From positions 40,543,488 through 40,607,487 of the forward strand of contig CM073897.1 of assembly GCA_037176705.1 (NCBI GenBank): a DNA stretch of 64,000 nucleotides. The letters are read 5' to 3'. Positions 11,290 to 22,830 of the stretch are shown in pieces. The translations under genes and the position numbers were made by a program. The stretch is from Molossus alvarezi. Its lineage: Eukaryota > Chordata > Mammalia > Chiroptera > Molossidae. The first letter of the stretch is position 1, and every line of letters starts with the position of its first letter. A model generated the notes under the pieces. That model worked only from the letters and a program-made list of their open reading frames with translations, was not told the DNA's origin and did not search any database.

Positions 11290-12235
11290 TAATAGAGCAA
11301 CTATCACCCACCCAGACTCTGAAACCACACGCCTCTGTGTCTTCCTCAATTTTTCCCTTGTCCTCACCTTTCACATCTGGGTCAGTAACCACACCTGTCA
11401 ATCCTGACCCAAAAAAATGTCTTTCAACCCTACGGCTCCTACGGCGCCCTCACCCTATTTTCTATTAATTTATTTTCACCAGCGTCGCATGCGGTAGGCA
11501 CATTTTCTGCAATGCCATAGGCATCCTCTACCTTAAGATAACGAAACAAACGAGCGTGTTTCCTATCTCCCTCTTACCTTCAGCAAAAGTGTTTTCATTA
11601 CTCATTCATTTATTCATAGCATTCCTCATCTGAACTTGACCTTCATCTTCATCCTCCACCATGCCAAGCCCCTCACTGCACCCCACATTTAAAAGCACCA
11701 TATTTTCTTAACATAGAGCCTTCTTGAAAATGGTAAGCATAACATGCCTACTCACCCTCCCAAGCTCCTACATACGCAGTGTTCTCTGCCAGGCATGCCG
11801 TTTTCTCTGCCTGCTGAACTGCTCATCCTTGAAGTGTGAGTTCAATGAAGAAAGGTTTGCCCTGCTGTTTTGGTTCAGCAGGTAGACGGTCGGCCCGCGG
11901 ACCAGAGAGGCCCAGGTTTGGTTCCCACTAAGGGCATGTACCTTGGTTGTGGTTTGTTCTCAGCCTGGGCTGTGTGGGTGGCAGCCAGTCGATGTGTCTC
12001 TCTCATATTTATGTTTTTCTCTCTCTCTCTCTAAAAAAAAAAAGACAGGCTTGGCTCTTAGAAGACCCTATTTCTGTGCCCACAGAACTGTCTGTTAAGA
12101 ACAGAGCAATTGCTTTTTAAGTTTCTTTTTCTCGCCACCAATTTGCAAGCCTCCTGGGAATAGTCTCTTTTCATTCTCCGTATCTGACAATGTACCACCA
12201 ACTTAATTGTTAATAAATAAAATGTTCATTTTGTT
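11290..12235 (+). repeat. ancient LINE (L2-like) sequence, split by a SINE
   Basis: The segment around 11310-11405 resembles a common ancient LINE block ('cccagactctgaaaccacac' ... 'tcacatctgggtcagtaacc'). 11640-11858 follows the L2 pre-3' UTR order ('gccgttttctctgcctgctg', 'aactgctcatccttgaagtg'), and 12060-12235 ends with a 'gttaataaataaaatgttca' L2-like terminus. A VES copy at 11859-12043 splits it. Assignment to one element is an inference. Confidence 0.4.
11859..12043 (+). mobile_element. VES SINE (long-head subfamily), 3'-shortened
   Basis: Head 'gccctgctgttttggttcag' with a recognisable B box ('aggtttggttccca'), then the 'tcgatgtgtctctctcatat' block and a CT tract running directly into an A-run (12033-12043). 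The usual tail block with 'ggaaaaatatcctc' is absent. Inserted in an L2-like repeat. Confidence 0.85.
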
Positions 12236-12325
12236 TAACTTGAATCTCGATATTTTAATCTTTTTTTATTCTGTTTCTATTCTGGTATCAGACCTATATT
12301 TAGTTTCTTCAATTATCTTTTGAGC

Positions 12326-12391
12326 ACAGTTTTTATTCTTTCGGGACCGCAGGCTGATGCTCTAACCGCTGAGCCAACAGTTTTTATTCTT
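12326..12391 (-). mobile_element. 36-bp SINE-head micro-insertion with 15-bp TSD
   Basis: The exact 15-mer acagtttttattctt occurs at 12326-12340 and again at 12377-12391. Only 36 bp lie between the copies (12341-12376). Read on the minus strand they are the VES head from the A box (tggctcagcggttagagc) to just past the anticodon-like region. No poly(A) tract, B box or SINE body is present. The exact duplication shows it is a real target-primed insertion and not the residue of a deleted full SINE, unless a later internal deletion happened to spare both duplications. Confidence 0.85.
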
Positions 12392-14750
12392 AATTAAAGA
12401 AAGATGAATCAGGTCACTGTATTCATGAGGGGGTCTTTTTACATATATGTTAAATTCTCATATTTTAATTTCTTCCCCTAGTGGGAAAATTAGCCAGACA
12501 CAGTTATACTTTTTCAGGCTTTTTTTTTTTCCCACTCAATGAATTCTTATCAGAAATATAATTTGTGCCAGACACTGAGTAGAACAATTAGGGTGTATAA
12601 ATGATTGGAATACCATTTCATATAAAGATCCTTTGAGTCAGTACAGAATGTTTTGCTAGTAAAGAAATAAATTAATACCTAACAGACTTCAGTCATTATT
12701 CATCTCTTTCAAAGACCAATAAAGAGGACTTGAAGATATAGTCCCTACACCTCTTAAAATTCTCTTCTATCCTGTTCTTTAATACCATGTTCTGACCCTT
12801 AGAAACTCTTACTAATCCAGAAACTAACCAACTAATTAATTCTCTCTTCCTCCTGTTTTTTCTCTCCTATTCATCCTCCGTGACTGTGAGATTCTGCTGA
12901 CCCCTGGGCTCATGGCACTAGCCTCACGCTGTGTCTTCTCCACTTGAACAGTGTCTTCCCTCTTCCCTCTGATTTCTCCCAAGAATAAGCTCTCTTGGCC
13001 CTATTTTTCCTATTTTTGTCTCCTTTTCTTCTAACTCTATTGTTCTCTGTTCCTACAATTATCCCAACTCTGCATCAAAGGCCAGAAACTGGTCAGAAAG
13101 TGAAAGAATTGTGTTCAAATGAAAGGGGGTGGTACAGTTAAGTTATGGAGTTATCTAAGTGAACAAAACCATATGCTCTTGCTTTGTTTTGTTTTGTTTT
13201 GCTTTAAGCAGGGGATGGAGTAGTTTTGGACATACCTATTAATAATTTTGGTCTCATCAGTGATTAATATGTGGTCAGCCTCCTTTACACACTACAGTAC
13301 AGTGGGGGGGGGGAATACTAAACCACCAACTATCATATTATATAAAAATGCTATAGATAGAATTATGTGCAAAGCTTTCTGAGGACACCCCCAAAGGCAC
13401 CTGCTTTAGCTCTGGTTTTGGAATAAACAGGGAAAAAAAATATCAGAAAGTGATTCCTGGTTGTGATAGATAATTTTAAAATGATGTATTTGTTTGGTCA
13501 TTACATGCAATTGTGAGTTTGGACCTGGAAGGGAAATTAAATGATGGATTTAATAAATTCAGGACTCATCATAAAAACATATTGATCTGTGATCAGCATT
13601 TTTAGTTAGGATTCTTACACAGGAGGTATTGGGAAGATGCCAACCTAGATGGATTATAACTCACACAGGGTCCTTTGCAAATCTAAGAAACTTTTTTCTC
13701 TTTCTGGTGGAAGTTTCTGTGCCAATTTGTCTTCTCACACGATCTTAATGAAGACCGATTCCTAATACTACCATTTGATATGTCTTATCACTAGTAAAGC
13801 ATAAAGCTCTAATTTTGAAATGTTACGTAGAGCATGAAAGAACAATGATACTGAAGACAGAAATGTAATGTTAGGACTGTCTATATTTCAGTAAATATGT
13901 GTACACTGATAATTTAAACACACAAAATGAAAATACTTCAACTTGACCTTTGTGGATACGAATTTGTATCTTACTGTCTGACACTGTAGGGATATTAAAA
14001 TAAAAATCATGATCTTAAGTCATAAAAGTTAAAATAATTTGAAAGTGTTGAGTTCCAGCATCTTAGAGGAATCATAGGGTTTCTTCTTAAATTAATTATA
14101 CTCTTAATCCTTTCATAAAGAATAAAAAGAAGGCATATCCGTCATAATCAACTATGCATTTCTTAAAAAAGATAATAAACATAGGCAAGGAGAAGTCTTC
14201 TCCATTAGATTTTAGAATATATACGTATGCATCCTAGTGCATCAGAATGTTTTCAGGATTCTTTCATGCTGAGGAAAATGCTCCTGCTCAAGTGTATGAT
14301 TACAGATTTAGGATTAGACTTATCATGTTCATATCAGTGTGAATTCAAGTTGCTTATTAACATGCGGGTGATACCTCTGGAGAAGTCAAATCATGGAAGA
14401 CCAGACATATGTTGCCCTTGCTATGTCAGATGCATTTTCTAATTAGCCTAGATTCATTTGACAGACCCCTCCCCGAGTTAGTGATGTAGGATACTGCTGA
14501 GACTTTTTGCACTCTGAAAACTGAAGTTAGAGAGAGTAAATGACTCTATAATGATTCTTGTTTCATCTTGCCAGATCTTTTCTGAAGGCTAAACTCAATC
14601 TAGATCTAAATTCTATAGGTGATGTTTGAGTCATTGGATAGAAACATTATTTTCTCTCGCTGCATTTTTGTTCTTTTCCTGAATTATGGAGTGGGATTGT
14701 TATTTTTTATTGAAAGAATTGAACTTGCCTAAATGCTCTATATTATAATT
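12392..14750. other. unassigned 2.4-kb stretch
   Basis: AT-rich. A 'gtgccagacactgagtagaa' block at 12567-12586 may be a MIR/L2 scrap. A short (TTTTG)n lies at 13183-13202 and a G-run at 13304-13312. No exon recognised. Confidence 0.35.
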
Positions 14751-15218
14751 TTTTGCCCTACTCATTCTACACTTATATTTCTCCTTTGCTAGATAAATCA
14801 CATTTTCACTGGACTGATCGGACCGAAAAGGCTCAGCTGAATGAGGTAAGCTATTGGAGCATTGCTATTAACACCCAAGAGTGTAACCCACAATCCTTTG
14901 ATGAAGCTAGATGTAATCAATCTGGCTGTACAATGTGGTCCGGTCACGCCCTGCTGCCCTCCTGGGTCAGATCCTCATAAAGGGCTGAGTTCAATAGAGC
15001 AAACAGTACAGACAGGTAGAACAATTACCATGTTGGTCTGTTGGCCTCAAACTGGTCAGCAGGTTTGGCAGTGGCTACATGTACAGAAAATATATAAACA
15101 GTTTCTTTGGACCAGCTGGGAATTGTCAAGTAAAGGTGAGATTGTGCTAAAACATAGCTGCACTGGGATTATCACTCAGGAATGTGTCCACTTGTCTGAG
15201 AAGATGGAAACTCAGGAG
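14751..15218. other. unassigned sequence with open frames
   Basis: Overlapping frames at 14753-14980 and 14862-15290 have no recognisable protein family. A donor-like 'gag|gtaagc' occurs at 14844-14852, but nothing else supports an exon. GC content is somewhat higher than in the surroundings. Confidence 0.3.
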
Positions 15219-15442
15219 TCTGCAGTGTTTCAGGATACTTCCTACCCATTTTGGGGGACAGAAGGTAGGGCCACCTCTTCAATCTGCTGAGCAAATGCTG
15301 TCTAGAAACAGCACATGCTTTAAAATAGAGACTGCAGTGTTTCAGGATACTTCCTACCCATTTGGGGGGACAGAAGGTAGGACCACCTCTTCAATCTGCT
15401 GAGCAAATGCTGTCTAGAAACAGCACATGCTTTAAAATAGAG
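15219..15442 (+). repeat. recent tandem duplication, 2 x 112 bp
   Basis: The units 15219-15330 and 15331-15442 align without gaps and differ at only about three positions: the first base, a T/G within the 'ccattttggggga' run, and a G/A in 'ggtaggrcc'. That is about 97% identity, so the duplication is young compared with the surrounding old repeats. The unit is not a recognised repeat family. Confidence 0.95.
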
Positions 15443-16704
15443 TCTGAATCAAGGGAAATACAAATGGATTGGGCAGCACCAGAATAAGGTGTACATCCAG
15501 TTAGTACTGGCTTCTCTGGTAGAACCAACATTCTGGGAAGAGCTTTAAATACTAGCTTCTTGGCCTTATTGTCTCGGTTTTAAAATTGCTTCTTCTGGTG
15601 AAAACTAAATGACTTTTCTTTGAAGCAGTTGGGCAATAGGTAAACTCTTAAAAATATTTATCATCATTGATCTGCTAATTCAGTTTAGGAGAACCTCTTT
15701 TTAGAAAACCATCAAACTCAACTACTAACATCTATATTAATTTTTTTAATATAACACTATTTATAATAAAGAAACAATAGGGGGAAAGCTACCTACTAAT
15801 TCAAGGCTTGTTAATTCAATGGCACAGACACATAATAGAGCATGATGTAGTCAGTTGTTAAAATATGATTTTGCAAATTTTTTTATCCCAGTAGATGTAG
15901 AGACAAGTGAAAAAGCAGTATTCAAAATTATCTAGACTGGGGCATGACCTCAGTTTATACATAGAAATTATATGGAAAGAAAATGTGGCAATTGGTTGAT
16001 TTTGGAATGCAGATGTATTCCCATCAGACATCTCTGACATCAGCATGTGTCCTACAATTAATGGTACCTTCTTGGTATGATTGGAAACATTTTTAGTGGT
16101 ACATAAAATAATGTTACATTTCGATATCAATGGCATCTTAGATTTAGGAAAGAGTCAGCATGCTAATATAATCATGCCACATTTCACTGAGTATATAATT
16201 GCACTATTTTCCACAATTAATATTTATTGTAAATTTAAAAAGGAGACAATTTTATTTCAATCATGGATCTAGAACATTCTCCATATCCTGACCCAGCAAT
16301 GTTTTTGCTTAACTAGGATTATTTACTCAACACCCTAAGCAAGTCTCTGGGGTCTATCTGGGGTGAAATATTCATGTGGCACAAAGTTATTTTTTAATCA
16401 AATCTGTGTTGGAAAATGGAAAATACTTAGGTCTGCCTATAAATGTCTCTACCTTCCAACAAGAGTTCCTTACTCATCACAGTTCACTCAGAGTCTTCGG
16501 TGCGTTTGTGATTTTCCATCAACGTCTCCTCATATCTGAGTTCCTTTATCTTGGTCCATTCAGTCTGTATTTCTCTACTACTGCAGTCCACAGACACACA
16601 TAAAATATGCTAATGAATGCTCATTATGGGGCTGTAGGCTAAATGAAAAGGGTGTGGCTTGGAATTCACAAAGTCTTGGGTTTAAAACCCATTTCTGCTG
16701 CCTA
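15443..16704. other. unassigned sequence
   Basis: No family recognised. AT-rich around 15720-15780 and 16140-16260. Several short frames without family resemblance. Confidence 0.35.
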
Positions 16705-16918
16705 GGCCTGGCTGGAGTGGCTCAGTTGGTTGATGAAGTCCTGTGCACCAAGAGGGTTTGCTCCCAAGCAGGGGAATGTAAGGAGAGTAATGGAGTGATG
16801 TTTCTCCTTAACATCAACACTTCTCGCTTTCACTCTCCCTACCTGTCTTTAAGCATGTCCTTGGGTAAGAATTTAAAAAATTTAAATAAATAAATAAACA
16901 AACAAACAAATAAATAAA
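16705..16918 (+). mobile_element. old, diverged VES-type SINE
   Basis: Head 'cctggctggagtggctcagt' and 'tggttgatgaagtcctgtgc' fit a VES-type A-box region. The B box is badly eroded and the CT-rich segment is partly lost. It ends in an AAAT/AAAC tract (16875-16919). Older than the other copies. Confidence 0.65.
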
Positions 16919-16921
16919 ACC

Positions 16922-17095
16922 TACCTCTGCCCCACACTGACGGTGTGACCTTGGGAAAGTCACTAACCTCCCTGTAACCCAGTTTCCTCTTCTGTAAAAT
17001 GAAGGTAATGAGGCGAGACTCATAGGGATATTGCACACATTTCATGAGCTAATGTGTGTAAAGCAATGATCGCCTGTTCATATGTCTAATAAAAG
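16922..17095 (+). repeat. MIR SINE
   Basis: Strong MIR core: 'gtgtgaccttgggaaagtca', 'ctaacctccctgtaacccag', 'tttcctcttctgtaaaatga', and a terminal 'gtgtgtaaagcaatgat' block. Confidence 0.85.
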
Positions 17096-17540
17096 TTTAT
17101 TTTTCTCACTCTTTTTAATTGATATATGGCATTTCCAGATAGACATTACCTCCTACACAGACCTCCAAAAGGATCCTCATTAACTCATACTTGATTTATT
17201 TCAAGGACAGAAGACCTTCTTAAGCTCTCTGCTACCGAGGAAGTCTTCCCAATTATACTGCTTCAACTTTCACATAGAAACTTCTTTGGAGGCCTAGCAT
17301 TTTGGGCTTATACCCTGCGATTCCCTTTTCTCAATTCTATTATCCTATATAGCCAAATTAACTCTGAAATTCTTGGCTGGTTTCAGCTCTGTTGAACCAT
17401 TGTCTTCTCTGTACTGACTCTTACAGGGTTGAGTCAGGTGCAAAGGATAGAGAGGTTGACAGAAAAATGTGTGAGTTTAGGAATCAAACCTTCTAAGAAG
17501 AATCAAAGTCCTGGGGTACGCAAGATGAACAAAAGAAAAT
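17096..17540. other. unassigned sequence
   Basis: Nothing recognised. Confidence 0.35.
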
Positions 17541-17544
17541 GGGT

Positions 17545-18003
17545 ATTCTTCTTTTTTTAATTTTTAAATTGAATTTATTGTGGTAGCATTGGTTAATAAC
17601 ATCATATACGTTTTAGGTACACAATTTACAGTACAACATCTGTATACGCCATTGTGTACCAAAGTTTAGTCTCCTTTCGTTACCACATATCTGACCCTCT
17701 TTATCCTCTTCATCTATCCCAACCCCTTCACCTCTGGCAACCACTATTCTGTTGTCTCTATCTATGAATGTGTTTGTTTTCTTTGTTCATATGTTGATTT
17801 CTGTTTCATATCCCACATATGAGTAAAATCACATGACTCTTGTCCTTTTTTATCTGACTTATTTCACTTAGCATAATACTGTCCAAGTCCATCCGTGTTG
17901 TCACAAGTAATACTATTTTATCTTTTTTATGGCTGAGTAGTGAGACCCATGAATAAATAAGATGTGCACATACATGATGGAATGCTACTCGGCATAAAAA
18001 GTA
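17545..18003 (-). mobile_element. L1 3' end, probably with inverted 5' tip
   Basis: 17545-17940 is the antisense of an L1M-class 3' UTR plus the end of ORF2 ('aattgaatttattgtggtag' ... 'ttcacttagcataatactgt' ... 'ttttttatggctgagtag'). At 17941-18003 the orientation flips: 'catgatggaatgctactcgg' and 'cataaaaagta' are the sense strand of the same ORF2 end. That head-to-head arrangement is the hallmark of 5' inversion by twin priming. The coding remnant is full of stops. Confidence 0.7.
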
Positions 18004-19140
18004 GGTTCGTTCTAAGTGGCTCCAGTACAGTCTTTGGGTCTTGGAGGACTGGGAGCTCATGATAACAATTGTCACTTCTTTATATCGCTTTTCAAGGTCA
18101 TTGGCAATGACTGCATTTGTTATCTCTCTGGGACCTTATTCACTGACCCCAACTCCTTAGCCTTTCAAATCTCCAACCTTCTCAGCACCCCAGCATTCTA
18201 ATCACCAGTCAGTCCTTTTATCTGCCAGTCTTCACTTTACTTCATGGTCCTTTTTTCCTAAGTTGTCTTTAATGGTTACATTGTAACCCTGCTTTCCCTG
18301 TACCATACAAATCTGATTCAACCCTGTATTACCTTATCAATTGCTCACATGTTATTCTTTATTTTCAGCCTCTAAAAATTGTGAGTCTGGCCTTTAGATC
18401 TCCTTCCCATGAGATGAGGCCTTGCTTGGTTCATCCAGCCTCTAAAATGTGCCCCTGGTTTCCTATTGAACTTGATTGAAAAGTTGCTAGCATGGGAGTC
18501 AGGACAGCTCAGCGCTCTCTCTCTCTCCAGGAGAAACTCGGCAACTCAAATGGTATTGGATATTTAAAAAAATTAAGTCACAATATTCCAAGGTACATCT
18601 ATCCAGGGAGGCCATGTGGTTTTATACTGGGGGTGGCGTGGTGTTGTCTGACAGGGAATTCCATTTTCAAACCAAGCTCCTTCCTGGCATAAGGGGTTGA
18701 CAACTCTGGTGTTACTGAAAAATGCCGATGCCACAGGGTGAACCAAAACACATGAAAATTATCACAAAGGATTTCACACTGATGAAGAGTTAATGGTTTT
18801 CAAAAACAGAAAAAAAAAATATGCAAGTTTAGAAATGAGGTCCTCGCAAGAAGCAAACACCCTAGGGTAGGCAAGAGCGGGGAAGGGAAAGGGGGTTACA
18901 AAGGGAGGGAATGTCATTTCTAGGCGGAGTAGACTTACTCCCACAAACACAGATGGTTCGGGATTATCACTAAATTCTTTAATGAGAAGGAATTGGAATT
19001 TAGTAACAAAGCCTATTGGAGAGACTTCAAAGTAACCTCATGTTTTACTTATAGCCTGTTCTAGAGAGCCAACACTCTTTAAGTGAAGACAAGCCAAAAA
19101 AAAAAAAAAAAAGCAATATATGCCATGAAAATGATAACAT
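18004..19140. other. unassigned sequence
   Basis: Pyrimidine-rich DNA without a recognised family. A-runs at 18811-18819 and 19096-19112. Confidence 0.35.
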
Positions 19141-19149
19141 TCTCTACTA

Positions 19150-19238
19150 TTTATTCATCCTTGTCAGGCAGTGCATTGAGCACATGGATTCTTTCATTTA
19201 ATTTTACAACCACCTCTGCAGCAAACACTATTTTATAT

Positions 19239-19294
<56 letters not shown>

Positions 19295-19400
19295 GAAAGC
19301 CTGAGGCTCAGAGAGGTAAATTAATTTACCAAAAGCCCCTAAGCTAGTAGCAAATAACTTTTGGATTTGAATGCAGTGCTATTTAACAGGACACACTGAG
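19150..19400 (-). repeat. MIR SINE interrupted by an (AT)n tract
   Basis: The left part 'tcatttaattttacaaccac' and right part 'agcctgaggctcagagaggt' then 'aaattaatttacc' fit antisense MIR, with the microsatellite grown in between. Confidence 0.7.
19243..19291. repeat. (AT)n microsatellite
   Basis: About 24 uninterrupted AT dinucleotides inside a MIR. Confidence 0.95.
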
Positions 19401-20555
19401 CTCTTAACCAGAGGTCACGTGGCCTTCCATAAGGACAGGACGTGAAGCGTGGAGAGGATTTACGTGGAATGGTTAGGCAGGGTGAGGAGGAGCTGAAAAC
19501 CTGTGGAGGTGGTAAGGGTAAAGGAGGTAGGAAGCTGCAGGAAGTAGTCATTTCCAGCCACCCCAGTCTTGCTTCCTCATGGTCTCTGCCCACCTCTACC
19601 TCTGCCCAGTCCTGTCTTTTTAACCTCAGTATCTGTCCCACGGGGCAGGGGCATAACAGTCCCCCCACCTCCCAGCTCTCACTGAGTAACAGGCTTGCAT
19701 TGTTGTTATGTGTTAGAGGCATCTCCCTGGAAGCCTCCCAAACACTCCTCCCGTTCAAGAAATGCAGCTACGCCTTGTTTGCTGCTTGAAATGTATGAAA
19801 TGTGATTGTGTCTACTTTTCAGGATTGAAACCGATCACATAAAAATAAATAAATAGATACCTTTTATAGAGAAGAAAGATGTCAGCTCTACCTTGCATTC
19901 AAATACCCAGGCTTCTCTGACTCACATTGAACAACCTTGAGCACCTGGCTCTCGGGTTTTTCCCTGCCTGTGCCGTGCACCAGCGGGGAACACGGCCACC
20001 CCAGATGGGGCTCCTCACTCAAATAGTAAAGCTTTGTACGCTCTTTCTTCTGTTCATTCTTTCTTCCCTTTGGACCTAACAAACCGTCTTCAATTATAGA
20101 TTAGGGAGTTGAGGTGTGTTTGTTGTTGTTGTTTTTCTCCAAAATAAGGGGAAAATGTATGACTTAAAAAAAAAAAATTCATCAGTGGAATAGTATAGCA
20201 GACCACAATGTTTTCATTTGGCATGTGGCACCCGGTACTCTGAGAGAGATGCGTTTAGCATGACTTCTTAAAGAGGTGTATGTTTTAAATACAGTGAAAC
20301 AAGCAGGTTGTTTTTACCTAGAAGATGAAACAGTTTTTCATCCTCTTTCTACAGCCTTAAGAATATATAATCAGCTGCTTTTTAAACTCTAACACTGGTT
20401 TTGCCTCCTGAGATTTTTCTAGCGGATTAGCTAGTAAATAGTTACATTTACCCTTGAAACAAACAAAAACAAAAAAGAGTAATAAGTCAAGGAATAATAC
20501 TGTAGGGAAGGTAAAAATTGAAGAGTTTTCTGGAATATTGCCATTTTGGAATGCA
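19401..20555. other. unassigned sequence
   Basis: Open frames on both strands at 19339-19789 reflect purine-rich sequence and have no domain. Nothing else recognised. Confidence 0.35.
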
Positions 20556-20559
20556 ATTA

Positions 20560-20870
20560 GCTGTTCATTTGAGAGTCTGTGTAGTTGTAAATTTTGCGGA
20601 CACTGAAGTGTGTAACCTCCTTTGGAAGCCTTCCTCGGCTGCTTCACGCCCTCAGTCTGGGTGACCATCTCGGAGCTCTCTGTCCTGCCCTGCACACCTG
20701 TGTGGAAGGAGTCAATACACTGAATTGTAATTAAGCAGGTGTCTCCTGGACTAGACACTGAACTCCTTGAGAGCAGGGGACCATGTCTTTTCCTCTCCGT
20801 ATCCACCAGCGCAGTGGGAGGCAGAGTGGATACTTAGTACATGGTTTTGGAAATAAACTGAACTTGGCCG
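20560..20870 (+). repeat. L2 LINE 3' region
   Basis: 'tttggaagccttcctcggct' followed by 'tgaactccttgagagcaggg' and 'gaccatgtcttttcctctcc' is the standard L2 3' order, ending near 'ggaaataaactgaactt'. Confidence 0.7.
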
Positions 20871-21777
20871 TGATGTAGGACCATGATGGAGACACTTGTC
20901 CAGGATGGTCTCCTTCCCTTCAGAGAGATAAAGAAGCTGAGAGGGAAATTTCAATATACAAATAAAATGGCAAATGTGAAAACAAAAATCAACTGTTTCT
21001 TCCCTTTCTTGCAAAACTGAGAAATAGTGCTCAAAGATGCTTATGTTTGAACAATTTGGAAATATAGTAAGAATCACATTCTTTCCTCAACTAGGTCATT
21101 TCTGAACCAGAATGAAGAAAATATACACTTAATCTTCAGAGGGAGGAAGGAAAAAAAACAAGCCAATCACAACCATCACAAAAACTCTTAGATGGTGTTA
21201 GTGTGGTGTTCTCAAAAATTCTAATTTTATCCCCTGCTGTATTCTAAGCTTCAAAACATATTTCTGTGGAATCCACATCTCTGACCAAACAGTTGATCCA
21301 CGAGGCACAAACATCAACCACATGGAGAAGACCTCACAGCAACTGTGGTGCTTCTCTATATTAGAACAGACTTTTGCACTTGATGAACATTTCACATATA
21401 ATATCTGTGTTCTTATTCATCAAAATCCTGTATGGTAGAAAGACCACACCTGGCTATCTTATCCCCATCTTAAAGATGGCAGAATAAAGACTGACTACTT
21501 CTCCCAGGATTGTGAAGCTCTAAATATTTATATAAATACAAACCTAGAGCACAGTGATGAGAGAGTCAGCCACGAGGGACCCCACTGTCATCAGGGTGGA
21601 CCCTGCCATCTCAGTCATTCAGTCCAGCACCAGGGCTTGATACAGATAAGCAAGATTTGACTTACATAACTTAAGACATGCAGCTAGAATTCCTGCAATT
21701 CAGCAAACATTTATTGAGCTCCTTCTGTCAGCTAGGGTCACATAGTAGATGTGAAAAGCATAGAAATAAATATTACT
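20871..21777. other. unassigned sequence
   Basis: No family recognised. A 'cagcaaacatttattgagct' scrap near 21702 is a MIR/L2-type terminus. Confidence 0.35.
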
Positions 21778-21787
21778 TACTAAATTT

Positions 21788-22009
21788 ATTTTTTTTTATT
21801 TTTCTTTATTGATTTGAGAGAGAGAGGAGGTGAGAGAGAGAGAGAGATAGAAACACTGATAAGAGAGAACATTGATTGACCTCCTCCTGCATGTCCCCCA
21901 CTGGGAACTGGGCCCACAACCTGGGCATGTGCCCTGACTAGGAATTGAACCTGCAACCTCTTGGTTCATGGATCAACACTCAACCACTGAGCCACACTGG
22001 CTGGGCACA
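21788..22009 (-). mobile_element. VES-type SINE (short-tail subfamily)
   Basis: The 3' A-tail is represented by the T-rich start, followed by a (GA)n tract, 'cctcctcctgcatgtccccc', an antisense B box 'gggaattgaacc' variant, and a head ending 'ccacactggctgggc'. The 10-bp direct repeat tactaaattt flanks it (21778-21787 and 22010-22019), giving exact ends. Confidence 0.9.
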
Positions 22010-22059
22010 TACTAAATTTTTTAATATAATTTTAAGTACAGGAAGAAAAATGTTTTTTT

Positions 22060-22200
22060 GAGCATCTCATAAAACTCAGTGGAGTCAGCAGTATCATGTC
22101 TGTTCTTTATAATATGCCCAAGATAACGAAACAAAGAAGTGTCAGAGCTGGAGCACGAAACCAGTGCTACTCAGCTCCCAGGGCCATCCCGTGACGTCAC
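22060..22200 (-). repeat. MIR SINE fragment
   Basis: 'gtgtcagagctggagcacga' and 'aaccagtgctactcagctcc' match antisense MIR. Confidence 0.6.
22192..22199. promoter_or_regulatory. perfect CRE palindrome (candidate)
   Basis: TGACGTCA, the full CREB/ATF consensus, lies at the edge of a MIR. Its CpG is intact in a CpG-poor region. No promoter elements are visible nearby, so function is unproven and chance occurrence is possible. Confidence 0.25.
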
Positions 22201-22684
22201 CCTGCCTCTCAATAGATGCGACAGGTAATGTTTCTTATTAACAAGACTCTTTGGAGATCCTGGGTAGGTCTTTGAGGCAAAATATGCTTGAAAATAAAAC
22301 ATGATTTCCAAGTCGTAGTCATTATTAGCTCATACTTAAATGCTTGGAGAAATGCTGCACACCAGTTTGTCTGACACAAAAGAAGTCTGCAGACATGTGG
22401 TTGTGGTTCCAATTCTCACTTTCTAAACAGTCGGGCTCACCTGACTTGCTTCTCTCTTGCTTTGGTTTCTTTGAAATTGATGTCAGCTCTATTCATGGTA
22501 GGAAATTGGTTGTTACATGGTATAAAAATCACACGTTTGTCTCACCTGTTCAACTGAATTTAAAATGACAGGACTTTCCTTGTGGGAATTTTATATAAAT
22601 CATGTCTAGCTGAAGATAGATTAATTTGGTCTAAAGCTATTATAATGACAGGGTCCCTGCATGCCAACCACAGGATAGAAAAAT
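22201..22684. other. unassigned sequence
   Basis: Nothing recognised. Confidence 0.35.
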
Positions 22685-22830
22685 GGAAAGAATATGGGGC
22701 TTCAGGACCCAACTGTACCTCCCTGTGGAGCTAAGTGACCTTGAAGCGCTCCGTCCTTCACTCTGAACCTTGGTTTGTTTTTATGTTGTTGCGAAGATCA
22801 ACTGAGATCTAAAGGACTATCAATACGAAG
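22685..22830 (+). repeat. MIR SINE, diverged
   Basis: 'gagctaagtgaccttgaagc' followed by 'cactctgaaccttggtttgt' is consistent with a degraded MIR core. Confidence 0.4.

Noticed and set aside
14753..15402. Overlapping frames up to 142 codons with a donor-like GTAAGC
   Set aside because: No recognisable family, no matching acceptor or second exon, and the frame at the right end simply reads into the 112-bp tandem duplication.
19339..19789. 139- and 115-codon frames on opposite strands
   Set aside because: Purine/pyrimidine-biased stretch, open on both strands, with no domain.
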